Assembly (NCBI GenBank): GCA_963714405.1
Contig: CAVQOH010000002.1
Location: 1,116,001 to 1,180,000 of the forward strand
DNA from: JAZGGS01 sp963714405
Lineage (GTDB): Bacteria; Bacteroidota; Ignavibacteria; Ignavibacteriales; Ignavibacteriaceae
Reading direction: 5' to 3'
DNA: 64,000 nucleotides
The translations under genes were made by a program, and so were the position numbers. Shown here in pieces: positions 53,935 through 61,419 of the stretch (positions are counted from its first letter, which is position 1; each line of letters begins with the position of its first letter). The notes beneath the pieces are model-generated. The model did not search any database. It was given only the letters and a program-made list of their open reading frames with translations, and had not been told where the DNA came from.

Positions 53935-55485
53935 ATGAATTATTCTGAGGAGGATAGTAAGAGTACACAACTTGTTAAACGCGATTTAAAATTATCTGTT
54001 TTAACAGGGCCACTAACATTTATAATTCCTTCTGTTGCATATCTGTTTTTATATCCTATTATTTTGTCCCGATCGAGTTTAGAAGTCTTAGGGATTTGGT
54101 CACTGTATGTTACTACAGCAACGTTCTTTACGGTTGCAGATATTGGTTTTAGCCAGCATTTTATACGTGAAGCCGGAAGTGATCGCGAAGAGGCTGTAAT
54201 ATTCAATTTAAAAAAGGAAAAACTATCTGCTAAACGATTTTATTTACTGCTCTGCTTATTAGGTTTGGTGTTTATAGTAATACTTAGAAACTCACTATTC
54301 ATTATCGAGGAACAAACTTATTCAGCTTCGGGATTATTCTATTCTGCAGTTGTTTTAATTATTGGCACAACAATTCAACTTTTATCTTCACTTGATGCAT
54401 CAATCCTTTCCGCGCGTTCAGATAATTATTTTGTAAAATTAATAAGAAGCGTATCTCCAATTTTTACTTACAGCGTTGCTATAGTCGGTGCGCTGCTTTC
54501 TTTTCCAATCGAAGGATTTGCAGCGGGTTATTTAATGGCAAATATCTTCCTGTTGATAGTTTATCATTTTAGATTGAGATCAAAACATTCTGCATGGCAT
54601 AACATAAAGGTTAATTTAACTTTAAAAGAAACAAAAGAAATGCTTAATAAACTTTTTAAAAAAGGCTGGCAGTTATATAGTGTTTCACTTGGAATGATTT
54701 TAAGACAGCCTGTATTACGTTATGTTATCTTTATTATGATGGGTTTACCCGCAGTTGGTATTTTTGATATAGCCATAAGAGTAACGACTACTTTACGGGA
54801 TGTTATTACTTCCGGTTTTGCATCACTTTATCCTTCGTTTGCCTACTTTTACAGGAAGAATGATAATAAAAAACTAATTGAGATCATCTCAATTTCTCTA
54901 ATACTGCTTATGCCAGTTGGTGCTGTTTCTGCAATGATATTGATAATATTTCCAGAGTTTATTTATAAAATATGGCTTGGAGATTTTCCTGCTGGTATTA
55001 TTTCTGCTACTATCATTCTTGCAGTATGGCAGTTTATTACAATGTTAAATGTACCTTTCTGGTATTTACTCCAGGCATCGAAAAATGAAAAAATAGCTGC
55101 AATCGCTGTTTGGGCACATACAATTTCAATATTACTGTTGCTATTATTAATCTTTATTCAATTAAGTATAACCTTAGACCAGTTACTTATTTATTGGCTG
55201 ATAACAGCATTGTTAACCCAATTTTTAATTTACTTTTTTGTGGAAAAGAAACTTTCGATGCTGTGGATTTTATTCAGAAATCAAAGTTTTAATATAGTAT
55301 TATTTGCTAGCGTTGGTTATTTAGCTGTAATCTCAATTGCAAGTTTTGTTATATCTATAAACAGCAAATTTCAATTGATATCTGCTCTTATCATCACCGC
55401 ATTATTCATTATTTCACTTTCGCCAATATACTTTCGGATAATCAAAAAAAGTTTTTCTTTTAGAAATTATGCTGCTAATGATTAA
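53935..55485 (+). CDS. Polysaccharide flippase (Wzx-like, MOP superfamily)
   Basis: A 516-residue protein with about 12-14 predicted helices; the N-terminal pattern (GPLTFIIPSVAYLFLYPII) and repeated helix pairs fit the polysaccharide exporter branch of the MOP superfamily. It should move lipid-linked repeat units across the inner membrane. It starts 4 bases after the fusion gene. No Wzy-like polymerase gene is in the window. Confidence 0.85.
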   Translation: MNYSEEDSKSTQLVKRDLKLSVLTGPLTFIIPSVAYLFLYPIILSRSSLEVLGIWSLYVTTATFFTVADIGFSQHFIREAGSDREEAVIFNLKKEKLSAKRFYLLLCLLGLVFIVILRNSLFIIEEQTYSASGLFYSAVVLIIGTTIQLLSSLDASILSARSDNYFVKLIRSVSPIFTYSVAIVGALLSFPIEGFAAGYLMANIFLLIVYHFRLRSKHSAWHNIKVNLTLKETKEMLNKLFKKGWQLYSVSLGMILRQPVLRYVIFIMMGLPAVGIFDIAIRVTTTLRDVITSGFASLYPSFAYFYRKNDNKKLIEIISISLILLMPVGAVSAMILIIFPEFIYKIWLGDFPAGIISATIILAVWQFITMLNVPFWYLLQASKNEKIAAIAVWAHTISILLLLLLIFIQLSITLDQLLIYWLITALLTQFLIYFFVEKKLSMLWILFRNQSFNIVLFASVGYLAVISIASFVISINSKFQLISALIITALFIISLSPIYFRIIKKSFSFRNYAAND

Positions 55486-55547
55486 AATGATCATAATTGC
55501 TGCTTACGCATTAAAATTACTTAACGGAAAATTTCATTAAATTGTTG

Positions 55548-55555
55548 TAATTTTG
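55548..55555 (+). promoter_or_regulatory. Possible -7 box of the DUF1844 / NAD kinase genes
   Basis: TAATTTTG fits TAnnTTTG and lies 31 bases before the DUF1844 start. No clear TTG is seen about 20 bases upstream. Confidence 0.35.
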
Positions 55556-55586
55556 GGCAATAAAGAAATAACTAAGGAGAAATGAT

Positions 55587-55925
55587 ATGTCTGGAGAAAA
55601 TCATCAAATACTTTTTATGCAGCTTATAATGCAGAACCAGCAAATAGCAATGATGGCGATGGGAAAAATTAAAAATCCTGTTACAGATAAAATTGACAGG
55701 AATTTAGATTATGCAAAGGTATCCATTGATACGCTGGATATGCTGCAGGCAAGAACTAAAGGTAATCTTACAGAATATGAAGAAAAATTTTTAGCAGAAG
55801 CTTTGAAAGATTTGAAACTTAATTATGTAGATGAAATTGAAAAGGATAAAGCTGGAACAACTGGCAATAAAGAAGATGATGAGAAAAAAAGTAGTGAAGA
55901 AAATCAAACAGAAAAAAAAGAATAA
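55587..55925 (+). CDS. DUF1844 protein
   Basis: A 112-residue protein with the DUF1844 pattern (LFMQLIMQNQQIAMMAMGKI, LDYAKVSIDTLDMLQARTKG) and a highly charged C-terminal tail (KEDDEKKSSEENQTEKKE). AAGGAGA at 55573-55579 is the ribosome binding site. The function is unknown. NAD kinase follows with almost no gap, so cotranscription is likely. Confidence 0.85.
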   Translation: MSGENHQILFMQLIMQNQQIAMMAMGKIKNPVTDKIDRNLDYAKVSIDTLDMLQARTKGNLTEYEEKFLAEALKDLKLNYVDEIEKDKAGTTGNKEDDEKKSSEENQTEKKE

Positions 55926-55937
55926 TTGTATAGCAAA

Positions 55938-56840
55938 ATGTTAATTGGAATAATAGCAAATATTACTAAAGAAAATGTTTCTGAAGTTGTTTCTTCATTT
56001 ATCAAAAAGCTGAAAGCAAACGGGTTGGATTATATTCTTACAAATGCACTTGCTGAAGAAAAGGATAAGATTAAAATTGAACTTGATGAAAATTTGCCAT
56101 CCGATGACAGTGAAATCTATGAAAAAAGCGATATTATATTTTCCATTGGTGGTGATGGGACAATGCTTTCTACAGCCTTTCATGCACATTTTTATGATAA
56201 GCCGGTACTCGGTATAAATTTAGGCAAGCTTGGCTTTTTAGTTGAAACTGATATTAAAAACATTGATAAAGTTATTGAGTTAATTAAGAATAAAGATTAT
56301 ACAGTTGAAGAAAGAATGGTAATTGAAGGTGTTTGTGATTTTCCTTCTAGCGAGAAACTTTATGCTGTAAATGATATAGTGATTGAAAAAGGCGGCTGGT
56401 CCAAAATGATTGAACTGACAGTATGGATAGAAGGCGAATATGTTACAACTTTTTCAGCAGATGGATTAATCGTTGCAACCCCAACCGGTTCAACGGGTTA
56501 TTCTTTATCAGCTGGCGGACCGATAATAACGCCAACTGCTAAAGCTATTACTCTTTCACCAATCTCGCCTCATAGTTTAACCGTAAGACCCCTAATAGTT
56601 TCCAGTAACCAGGAAATTGTAATTAAAGCAGATTCGCTTTATAAAGAAGTACAAGTTAACTGCGATGGGCAGAGAGTTTTTTCTTTCCCTCCACCCATAG
56701 AAGTAAGATTGAGAAAAAGCGAAAGACCGCTTAAGGTTGTACAGACTTCCTTAACAACTTACTTTGGTACTTTAAGAAGCAAGCTTTTGTGGGGAGTTGA
56801 TGCAAGACATGATAACATTAACAACGAAGAACAGCAATGA
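55938..56840 (+). CDS. nadK: NAD kinase
   Basis: A 300-residue enzyme that makes NADP from NAD and ATP or polyphosphate. The motifs are all visible: SIGGDGTMLSTA (GGDGT), GINLGKLGFL, and VATPTGSTGYSLSAGGPI. The ATG at 55938 is chosen because MLIGIIANITK is the usual start; a TTG at 55926 is an alternative. The thioredoxin-like gene overlaps its end by 4 bases. Confidence 0.93.
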   Translation: MLIGIIANITKENVSEVVSSFIKKLKANGLDYILTNALAEEKDKIKIELDENLPSDDSEIYEKSDIIFSIGGDGTMLSTAFHAHFYDKPVLGINLGKLGFLVETDIKNIDKVIELIKNKDYTVEERMVIEGVCDFPSSEKLYAVNDIVIEKGGWSKMIELTVWIEGEYVTTFSADGLIVATPTGSTGYSLSAGGPIITPTAKAITLSPISPHSLTVRPLIVSSNQEIVIKADSLYKEVQVNCDGQRVFSFPPPIEVRLRKSERPLKVVQTSLTTYFGTLRSKLLWGVDARHDNINNEEQQ

Positions 56841-57346
56841 AAAATCCAATTATAATATTCCTCATAATTCTTTTTTCATCAGTAAGTTTTACGCAAGATT
56901 ATAATTCAATTGTAATTGATGATAAATCTGAAAAACCAATGCTTATTGGCAATTGTACAAGAGAAGCTTTTGATGATACATCATTTTCCGGATGGTGGAT
57001 TGAAGAATATAATTCGTATGAAGTTGATATTGAAACTGCTGAACTGTTAAAAGATAATTGGGATAATGTTGAAATAACACTTGTTATGGGAACCTGGTGC
57101 AGCGATAGCAGAAGGGAAGTTCCAAGGTTTTATAAAATTTTAGATGAAATTAAATATCCTTCAGAAGTTGTACACCTGATAAATGTAAACAGGGAAATGG
57201 TTGGGCTTGAAGATGAAGTTGATGGATTGGATATTCATTTTGTACCTACAATGATTTTTTATGGGAGAGGCAAAGAATTGGGTAGAATTGTTGAAATGCC
57301 TTTTGAAAGCTTGGAAAAGGATATGCTGAAGATATTACAAAAATGA
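56837..57346 (+). CDS. Exported thioredoxin-fold protein with a single active-site Cys
   Basis: A 169-residue protein with signal peptide (1-20, ending VSFTQ). The thioredoxin fold is visible in VEITLVMGTWCSDSRREVPR and HFVPTMIFYGRGKELGRIVE. The active site is WCSDS instead of WCxxC, so it lacks the second Cys and probably does not act as a simple disulfide reductase. It overlaps nadK by 4 bases (ATGA). Confidence 0.8.
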   Translation: MKNPIIIFLIILFSSVSFTQDYNSIVIDDKSEKPMLIGNCTREAFDDTSFSGWWIEEYNSYEVDIETAELLKDNWDNVEITLVMGTWCSDSRREVPRFYKILDEIKYPSEVVHLINVNREMVGLEDEVDGLDIHFVPTMIFYGRGKELGRIVEMPFESLEKDMLKILQK

Positions 57347-57365
57347 TTCATTTATAAAATAAAAA

Positions 57366-57387
57366 CGGTTCACTTGATTGTGAACCG
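57366..57387 (-). terminator. Terminator of the KamA operon
   Basis: CGGTTCAC / GTGAACCG with a 6-base loop. Only on the minus strand is it followed by a T run, so it ends the operon that finishes at 57415. Confidence 0.75.
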
Positions 57388-57414
57388 CAATAGCTTTCAC
57401 TAAATGTCTAAAAA

Positions 57415-58560
57415 TTAAACTTCTTCAAATACCGGCAAATTACTTTTCTTTTTCTTCCCCTGCTTTTTAACCGGTTTTACTTTTTCCTTTTTTGTAGAAA
57501 ATCCATCAGGATTATTCTTATCAGCATAATTTTTATACGAATAGACTTTGTTTTTAAAGTTACGTAATATAACCTGTTCTTCATCTTTGTGTAAAACGTA
57601 ATTAGGAAGTAATGGTATTTTACCACCCCCACCCGGCGCATCAATTACAAAATGCGGAACCGCAAGCCCGCTTGTATGCCCACGCAATGCTTCAACTATC
57701 TTTAAGCCAGTTTCCACTGATGTACGGAAGTAATTTGCACCTTTTGTTTCATCCGCCATATAAATGTAGTAAGGTCTTACACGTATTTTCAACAGTTTTT
57801 GCATCAGCTCTTTTACAACTTCAGGATTATCGTTAATATTTTTCATAATAACCATCTGGTTTCCAACTGGTACGCCATTATCAGCAAGCATTGTGCATGC
57901 TTTAGTACTCTCATCTGTTATTTCCCAGGGATGATTAAAATGAGTATTAACATAAACAGGATGATATTTTTTAATTATATCACAAAGTTTTTGTGTTATT
58001 CTCTGTGGAAGAACAACCGGCATCCTCGTTCCAAGTCGTATAATTTCAATATGAGGAATTTCTCTTAGCCTTTTAAGAATTTTTTCCAGCATTGCATCAG
58101 TAAGCATTAAAGGATCGCCGCCGGAAAGTATTACATCTCTTATCTCTTTGTGCTCTTCAAGATATTTGAATGCGCTTTCCAATCCCTTCATGGAAATTTT
58201 ACCTGAATTACCCACTTTTCTCTTTCTTGTACAGAAACGGCAGTAAATACCACACTGGCTGGTTACAAGAAAAAGTGCGCGATCAGGGTAACGATGAGTG
58301 ATATTTGGAACGGGGCTCATCGCATCTTCGTTCAACGGATCTTCTTCAGCTTCAAAATCCACTAATTCAAGTTTATCCGGTACACACTGTAACCATATTG
58401 GATCCCCCGGGTAACGGATTAAACCTAGGTAGTATGGATTTATTCGCGCCTGGAAGAATTCATCCAGTTCTTCAGCAACTTTCCTATCAAGGTTAAATTT
58501 ATCAACCAGCTGATCAACTGTGTGAACACTTTCCCTCACCATTTTTTGCCATAGTTCCAT
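57415..58560 (-). CDS. kamA: Lysine 2,3-aminomutase (KamA/AblA-like radical SAM)
   Basis: A 381-residue radical SAM/PLP enzyme. The [4Fe-4S] motif is C103-x3-C107-x2-C110 (SQCGIYCRFCTRKRK). The PLP lysine is K314 (DAPGGGGK). D270 (YIYMAD) and D307 (FVIDAPG) correspond to the two aspartates that bind the side-chain amino group of lysine in the Clostridium enzyme (D293, D330, K337), with identical spacing (37 and 7). So lysine is the probable substrate and beta-lysine the product. The C-terminus is a Lys-rich tail (EKVKPVKKQGKKKK). It is the last of four genes in one operon with a GNAT and two ATP-grasp ligases. Confidence 0.9.
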   Translation of the reverse strand: MELWQKMVRESVHTVDQLVDKFNLDRKVAEELDEFFQARINPYYLGLIRYPGDPIWLQCVPDKLELVDFEAEEDPLNEDAMSPVPNITHRYPDRALFLVTSQCGIYCRFCTRKRKVGNSGKISMKGLESAFKYLEEHKEIRDVILSGGDPLMLTDAMLEKILKRLREIPHIEIIRLGTRMPVVLPQRITQKLCDIIKKYHPVYVNTHFNHPWEITDESTKACTMLADNGVPVGNQMVIMKNINDNPEVVKELMQKLLKIRVRPYYIYMADETKGANYFRTSVETGLKIVEALRGHTSGLAVPHFVIDAPGGGGKIPLLPNYVLHKDEEQVILRNFKNKVYSYKNYADKNNPDGFSTKKEKVKPVKKQGKKKKSNLPVFEEV

Positions 58561-58569
58561 AATGGATCC

Positions 58570-59052
58570 TTAGTTGTTCTTATTATTAAAATATTTTCCA
58601 AATATCAGCAAGCTTTCACCTTTGGAATAAAAATCATTTATTTGAGAAATAATTGTGTAATTATTTCGCATGTAAAAATTTCTTGTTGCGTTATAACTTT
58701 CTTTTGATGATGTTTCTATCAACATCCATCTGCCATTGTTTTTAGTTACAAATTCTTCTGCATGTTCCAATAATTCTTTACCTATTCCTTTTTTACCATG
58801 TTCAGGATCAGTAACAATCCAATAAAGATCGTAAACTGCATCGGTTAAAGGTCTTCTGCCGGTACAATGATAACCAATAACCGTACCATCAATTTCATAA
58901 ACAAATACATTATAATCTGTTTGCAGCGGATTTGAAGCAGTTATATCAATTAATTCCATTGCAACTTTAATATCTTCTTTTTTAAAAAGCGGTACCTTAT
59001 TTAAAATACCTTCAATTATATTTTTATCAGCCGGCTTTAACCTGCGTATCAT
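58570..59052 (-). CDS. GNAT acetyltransferase
   Basis: A 160-residue GNAT enzyme. The acetyl-CoA motif is LYWIVTDPEHGKKGIGKELL (V/I-x3-Q/R-x2-G-x-G/A in the form HGKKGIGKEL), then WMLIETSSKESYNATRNFY. It is shorter than AblB, the beta-lysine N-acetyltransferase (about 270 residues), but adjacency to a lysine aminomutase makes beta-lysine or a derived peptide a likely acceptor. It overlaps the next gene upstream by 26 bases. Confidence 0.85.
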   Translation of the reverse strand: MIRRLKPADKNIIEGILNKVPLFKKEDIKVAMELIDITASNPLQTDYNVFVYEIDGTVIGYHCTGRRPLTDAVYDLYWIVTDPEHGKKGIGKELLEHAEEFVTKNNGRWMLIETSSKESYNATRNFYMRNNYTIISQINDFYSKGESLLIFGKYFNNKNN

Positions 59053-60091
59053 TTACTTTCTTTCTTGTAAGAGCAAAATTTACAATTGTATTTAGCAGCT
59101 CTTTATGTTTTATTCCTGCTGAGGCTGCTGCTCTTGAAAATCCAGAATCAGTTGATATATCTGGATTAGGATTTACTTCAATAACAAAAGGTATATTGTT
59201 TTTATTAAGTCTCATATCAATACGCGCATAATCTCTGCAGTCAAGTGCTTTGAATGCAGTAATTGCTAAATTATTTATTTTATTCAGTACTCTTTCATTA
59301 AGCACCGCCGGACAGATTGGCTTTGTATGTTTATAATAATCACTTTCTGCAATCCATTTGCTGTCATAAGTAACGATTCTTGGTAATTTTTTTGGTAATC
59401 CTTTAAAATTAATTTCAGAAACAGGAAGAACATTTATACCCAATACTGCCACATTTAACTCTCTTCCTTTAATGTATTCTTCAAGAATTACTTCCTGCTT
59501 GTATGTTTCAGTTAAAAATTTAAATTGCTTGCGCAGTTCAGTATAGTTATATATTACAGAATACTCAGAAATTCCGATGCTGGCATCCTCACTTAACGGT
59601 TTTATTATTGCCGGATATTTAATTGGAATATCTTTTCTGGTAAACCTTGAATTAGGCTTTAATATAATGTGCTGTGGTGTTTTTATTCCTTTTGAGTTAA
59701 GAATGTTTTTTGTTTTGTCTTTATTCAAACAATTTCCAAGTGAAGCAGGATTACAACCTGTATATTCATATCCAAGCAGTTCAAACAAACCAGCCATGCA
59801 CCATTCGTATGATGAAATTCCTTCTACCGATTCAACAAAATTGAAAATTACATCAGGATTAAAACTTTTAATATTATTTATTGATTTTTGAACATCGCGA
59901 TCTATTGCCAGGGTGCTGACATCTGTAAAATATTCTGAAAGTGATTTTTTAATTACATTTAGTTCCTTTAAAAAACTCTTTTCAGAAAGATCTGTCCCCT
60001 TTGGTCCACTAGTTACCGGTTTACCGTTATAAATAGTAAAAATACTTACCGGTGCGTTATAGCAAATCAATATTTTTGCTTCTGTTTTCAA
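59027..60091 (-). CDS. ATP-grasp ligase, D-Ala-D-Ala ligase-like (copy 2)
   Basis: A 354-residue ATP-grasp enzyme. The N-terminal domain (AKILICYNAPVSIFTIYNGK, FNPDVIFNFVESVEGIS, LFELLGYEYTGCNPASLG) and the grasp domain (PAIIKPLSEDASIGIS, VILEEYIKGRELNVAVLG) are present. DYARIDMRLNKNNIPFVIEV then NPNPDIS supplies the Mg ligands. It is homologous to the next gene but not identical in its substrate loop. Real Ddl joins two D-alanines; pairs of Ddl-like enzymes next to KamA more likely join beta-lysine or another amino acid to a partner. The gene overlaps copy 1 by 4 bases. Confidence 0.85.
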   Translation of the reverse strand: MKTEAKILICYNAPVSIFTIYNGKPVTSGPKGTDLSEKSFLKELNVIKKSLSEYFTDVSTLAIDRDVQKSINNIKSFNPDVIFNFVESVEGISSYEWCMAGLFELLGYEYTGCNPASLGNCLNKDKTKNILNSKGIKTPQHIILKPNSRFTRKDIPIKYPAIIKPLSEDASIGISEYSVIYNYTELRKQFKFLTETYKQEVILEEYIKGRELNVAVLGINVLPVSEINFKGLPKKLPRIVTYDSKWIAESDYYKHTKPICPAVLNERVLNKINNLAITAFKALDCRDYARIDMRLNKNNIPFVIEVNPNPDISTDSGFSRAAASAGIKHKELLNTIVNFALTRKKVNDTQVKAG

Positions 60092-61170
60092 ACCAGGTTA
60101 TACCTCATTGCAGCAGCAAACAGAACACTCTGTATCATTTGGTTATAATCCATACCTGCTGCTCTAGCCGCTTTAGGAAAACTTGAATTTTCAGTTGGAT
60201 CAGGCATTATTCCGGGTAATGGATTAACCTCAATTATATTTGGAACATTATTTCCATCTAATCTGATATCAACTCTGCTCCAATCTTTACAATTTAAAAT
60301 TCTGTATGCTTTTAAAGCTATATCACATATTTTACTTTCAAGTTCAGCATCAATATTTGCAGGGCATTCAAAAACATCAAAATCACTTTCCTTTGTATCA
60401 AGAATCCATTTGGTTTCATAGGAATAAAGAGGAAGAATGTCTTTAGGAAATTTTTCAAATTTAATTTCAATGATTGGCAGAATGTTTATATTTTCACCGT
60501 TACCAATTATTGCAACTGTAAACTCTCTTCCAGGTAAAAACTCTTCAATAAGTGCTGGTTGGTTATAGTGCTGCAGAATTTTTTCAGCTTCTTCGGTTAA
60601 ATGAAGATGATCATTTACAAAAGATGAAGAATAAATTCCTTTGCTGGATCCTTCAGAAACAGGTTTTACAATTACAGGATAAGTAAAATTATTTACAGGA
60701 ATGTTTTTTTGTTTATCGGCTATCATAAATTTCGCATTTGGAATTTTATGATAGGAAAGAATTTCTTTCGCTCTCGCTTTATCCAAACAAATTCCTAATG
60801 TTAAAGCATCAGAACCAGTATAAGGTATGCCAAGCATTTCTAACATGGCAGGAATTTGTGATTCACGATTAACCCCATTTAAACCTTCTGCAATATTAAA
60901 CACTATATCGGGTTTTAAATCTCTCAATTTTTCGTATGCAAATTTATCTGCTTCAATCATTGTTGCATTATGAAAACATGCAATTGCATCCTTCACTGCA
61001 TTAATTGTCTCCCAAGTATCCCACTCAGCAAAAGTATCCGGTGATAACTGTAACTCGCTGGCAAATTTCTTTTGGTTTGGGGGTAAGTCTTGGAAGAAAG
61101 TTTCACTTTCCGGTTTTACATTAAAGGTTAAAGCAACATTTAACCGTGAGTTAAACGTGGACGATAAAAT
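60088..61170 (-). CDS. ATP-grasp ligase, D-Ala-D-Ala ligase-like (copy 1), probable AUU start
   Basis: The first gene of the operon. The only canonical in-frame start is a GTG at 60996 (302 residues), but the frame is open and clearly coding 58 codons further up (ILSSTFNSRLNVALTFNVKP, FAEWDTWETINAVKDAI), which supplies the missing first strand and helix of the fold. At the upstream edge AAAAGGAG (61176-61183) lies 5 bases before an ATT at 61168-61170, so an AUU start is the best fit, giving 360 residues, close to the 354 of copy 2. Grasp motifs: PVIVKPVSEGSSKGIY, PALIEEFLPGREFTVAI, DWSRVDIRLDGNNVPNIIEV, NPLPGI. Substrate uncertain. Confidence 0.8.
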   Translation of the reverse strand: MLSSTFNSRLNVALTFNVKPESETFFQDLPPNQKKFASELQLSPDTFAEWDTWETINAVKDAIACFHNATMIEADKFAYEKLRDLKPDIVFNIAEGLNGVNRESQIPAMLEMLGIPYTGSDALTLGICLDKARAKEILSYHKIPNAKFMIADKQKNIPVNNFTYPVIVKPVSEGSSKGIYSSSFVNDHLHLTEEAEKILQHYNQPALIEEFLPGREFTVAIIGNGENINILPIIEIKFEKFPKDILPLYSYETKWILDTKESDFDVFECPANIDAELESKICDIALKAYRILNCKDWSRVDIRLDGNNVPNIIEVNPLPGIMPDPTENSSFPKAARAAGMDYNQMIQSVLFAAAMRYNLV

Positions 61171-61419
61171 TTTTACTCCTTTTAAATTTTTTTTATAACA
61201 AATATAATCTTTATAACATTTAAGTCAACAAGTTTTAAAAAGTGTTTAAATTTTTTTTTTAGCACAATTTAAACAGTTTTTAAAATAATTAATGTTAGCA
61301 ATGGAAATATTTTCGAAAATATTTCTTACATGAAAAATAATTTTACTGTAATGAAATTAATCGACACTTAGCATGTAAGCTATTGATAGGTGTTTACGGC
61401 ATGCAGTAAATTTTTAGTG

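Noticed and set aside
61244..61274. GTTTAAATT / AATTTAAAC inverted repeat before recG end
   Set aside because: Pure A/T-rich pairing with long T-rich loop; expected by composition.
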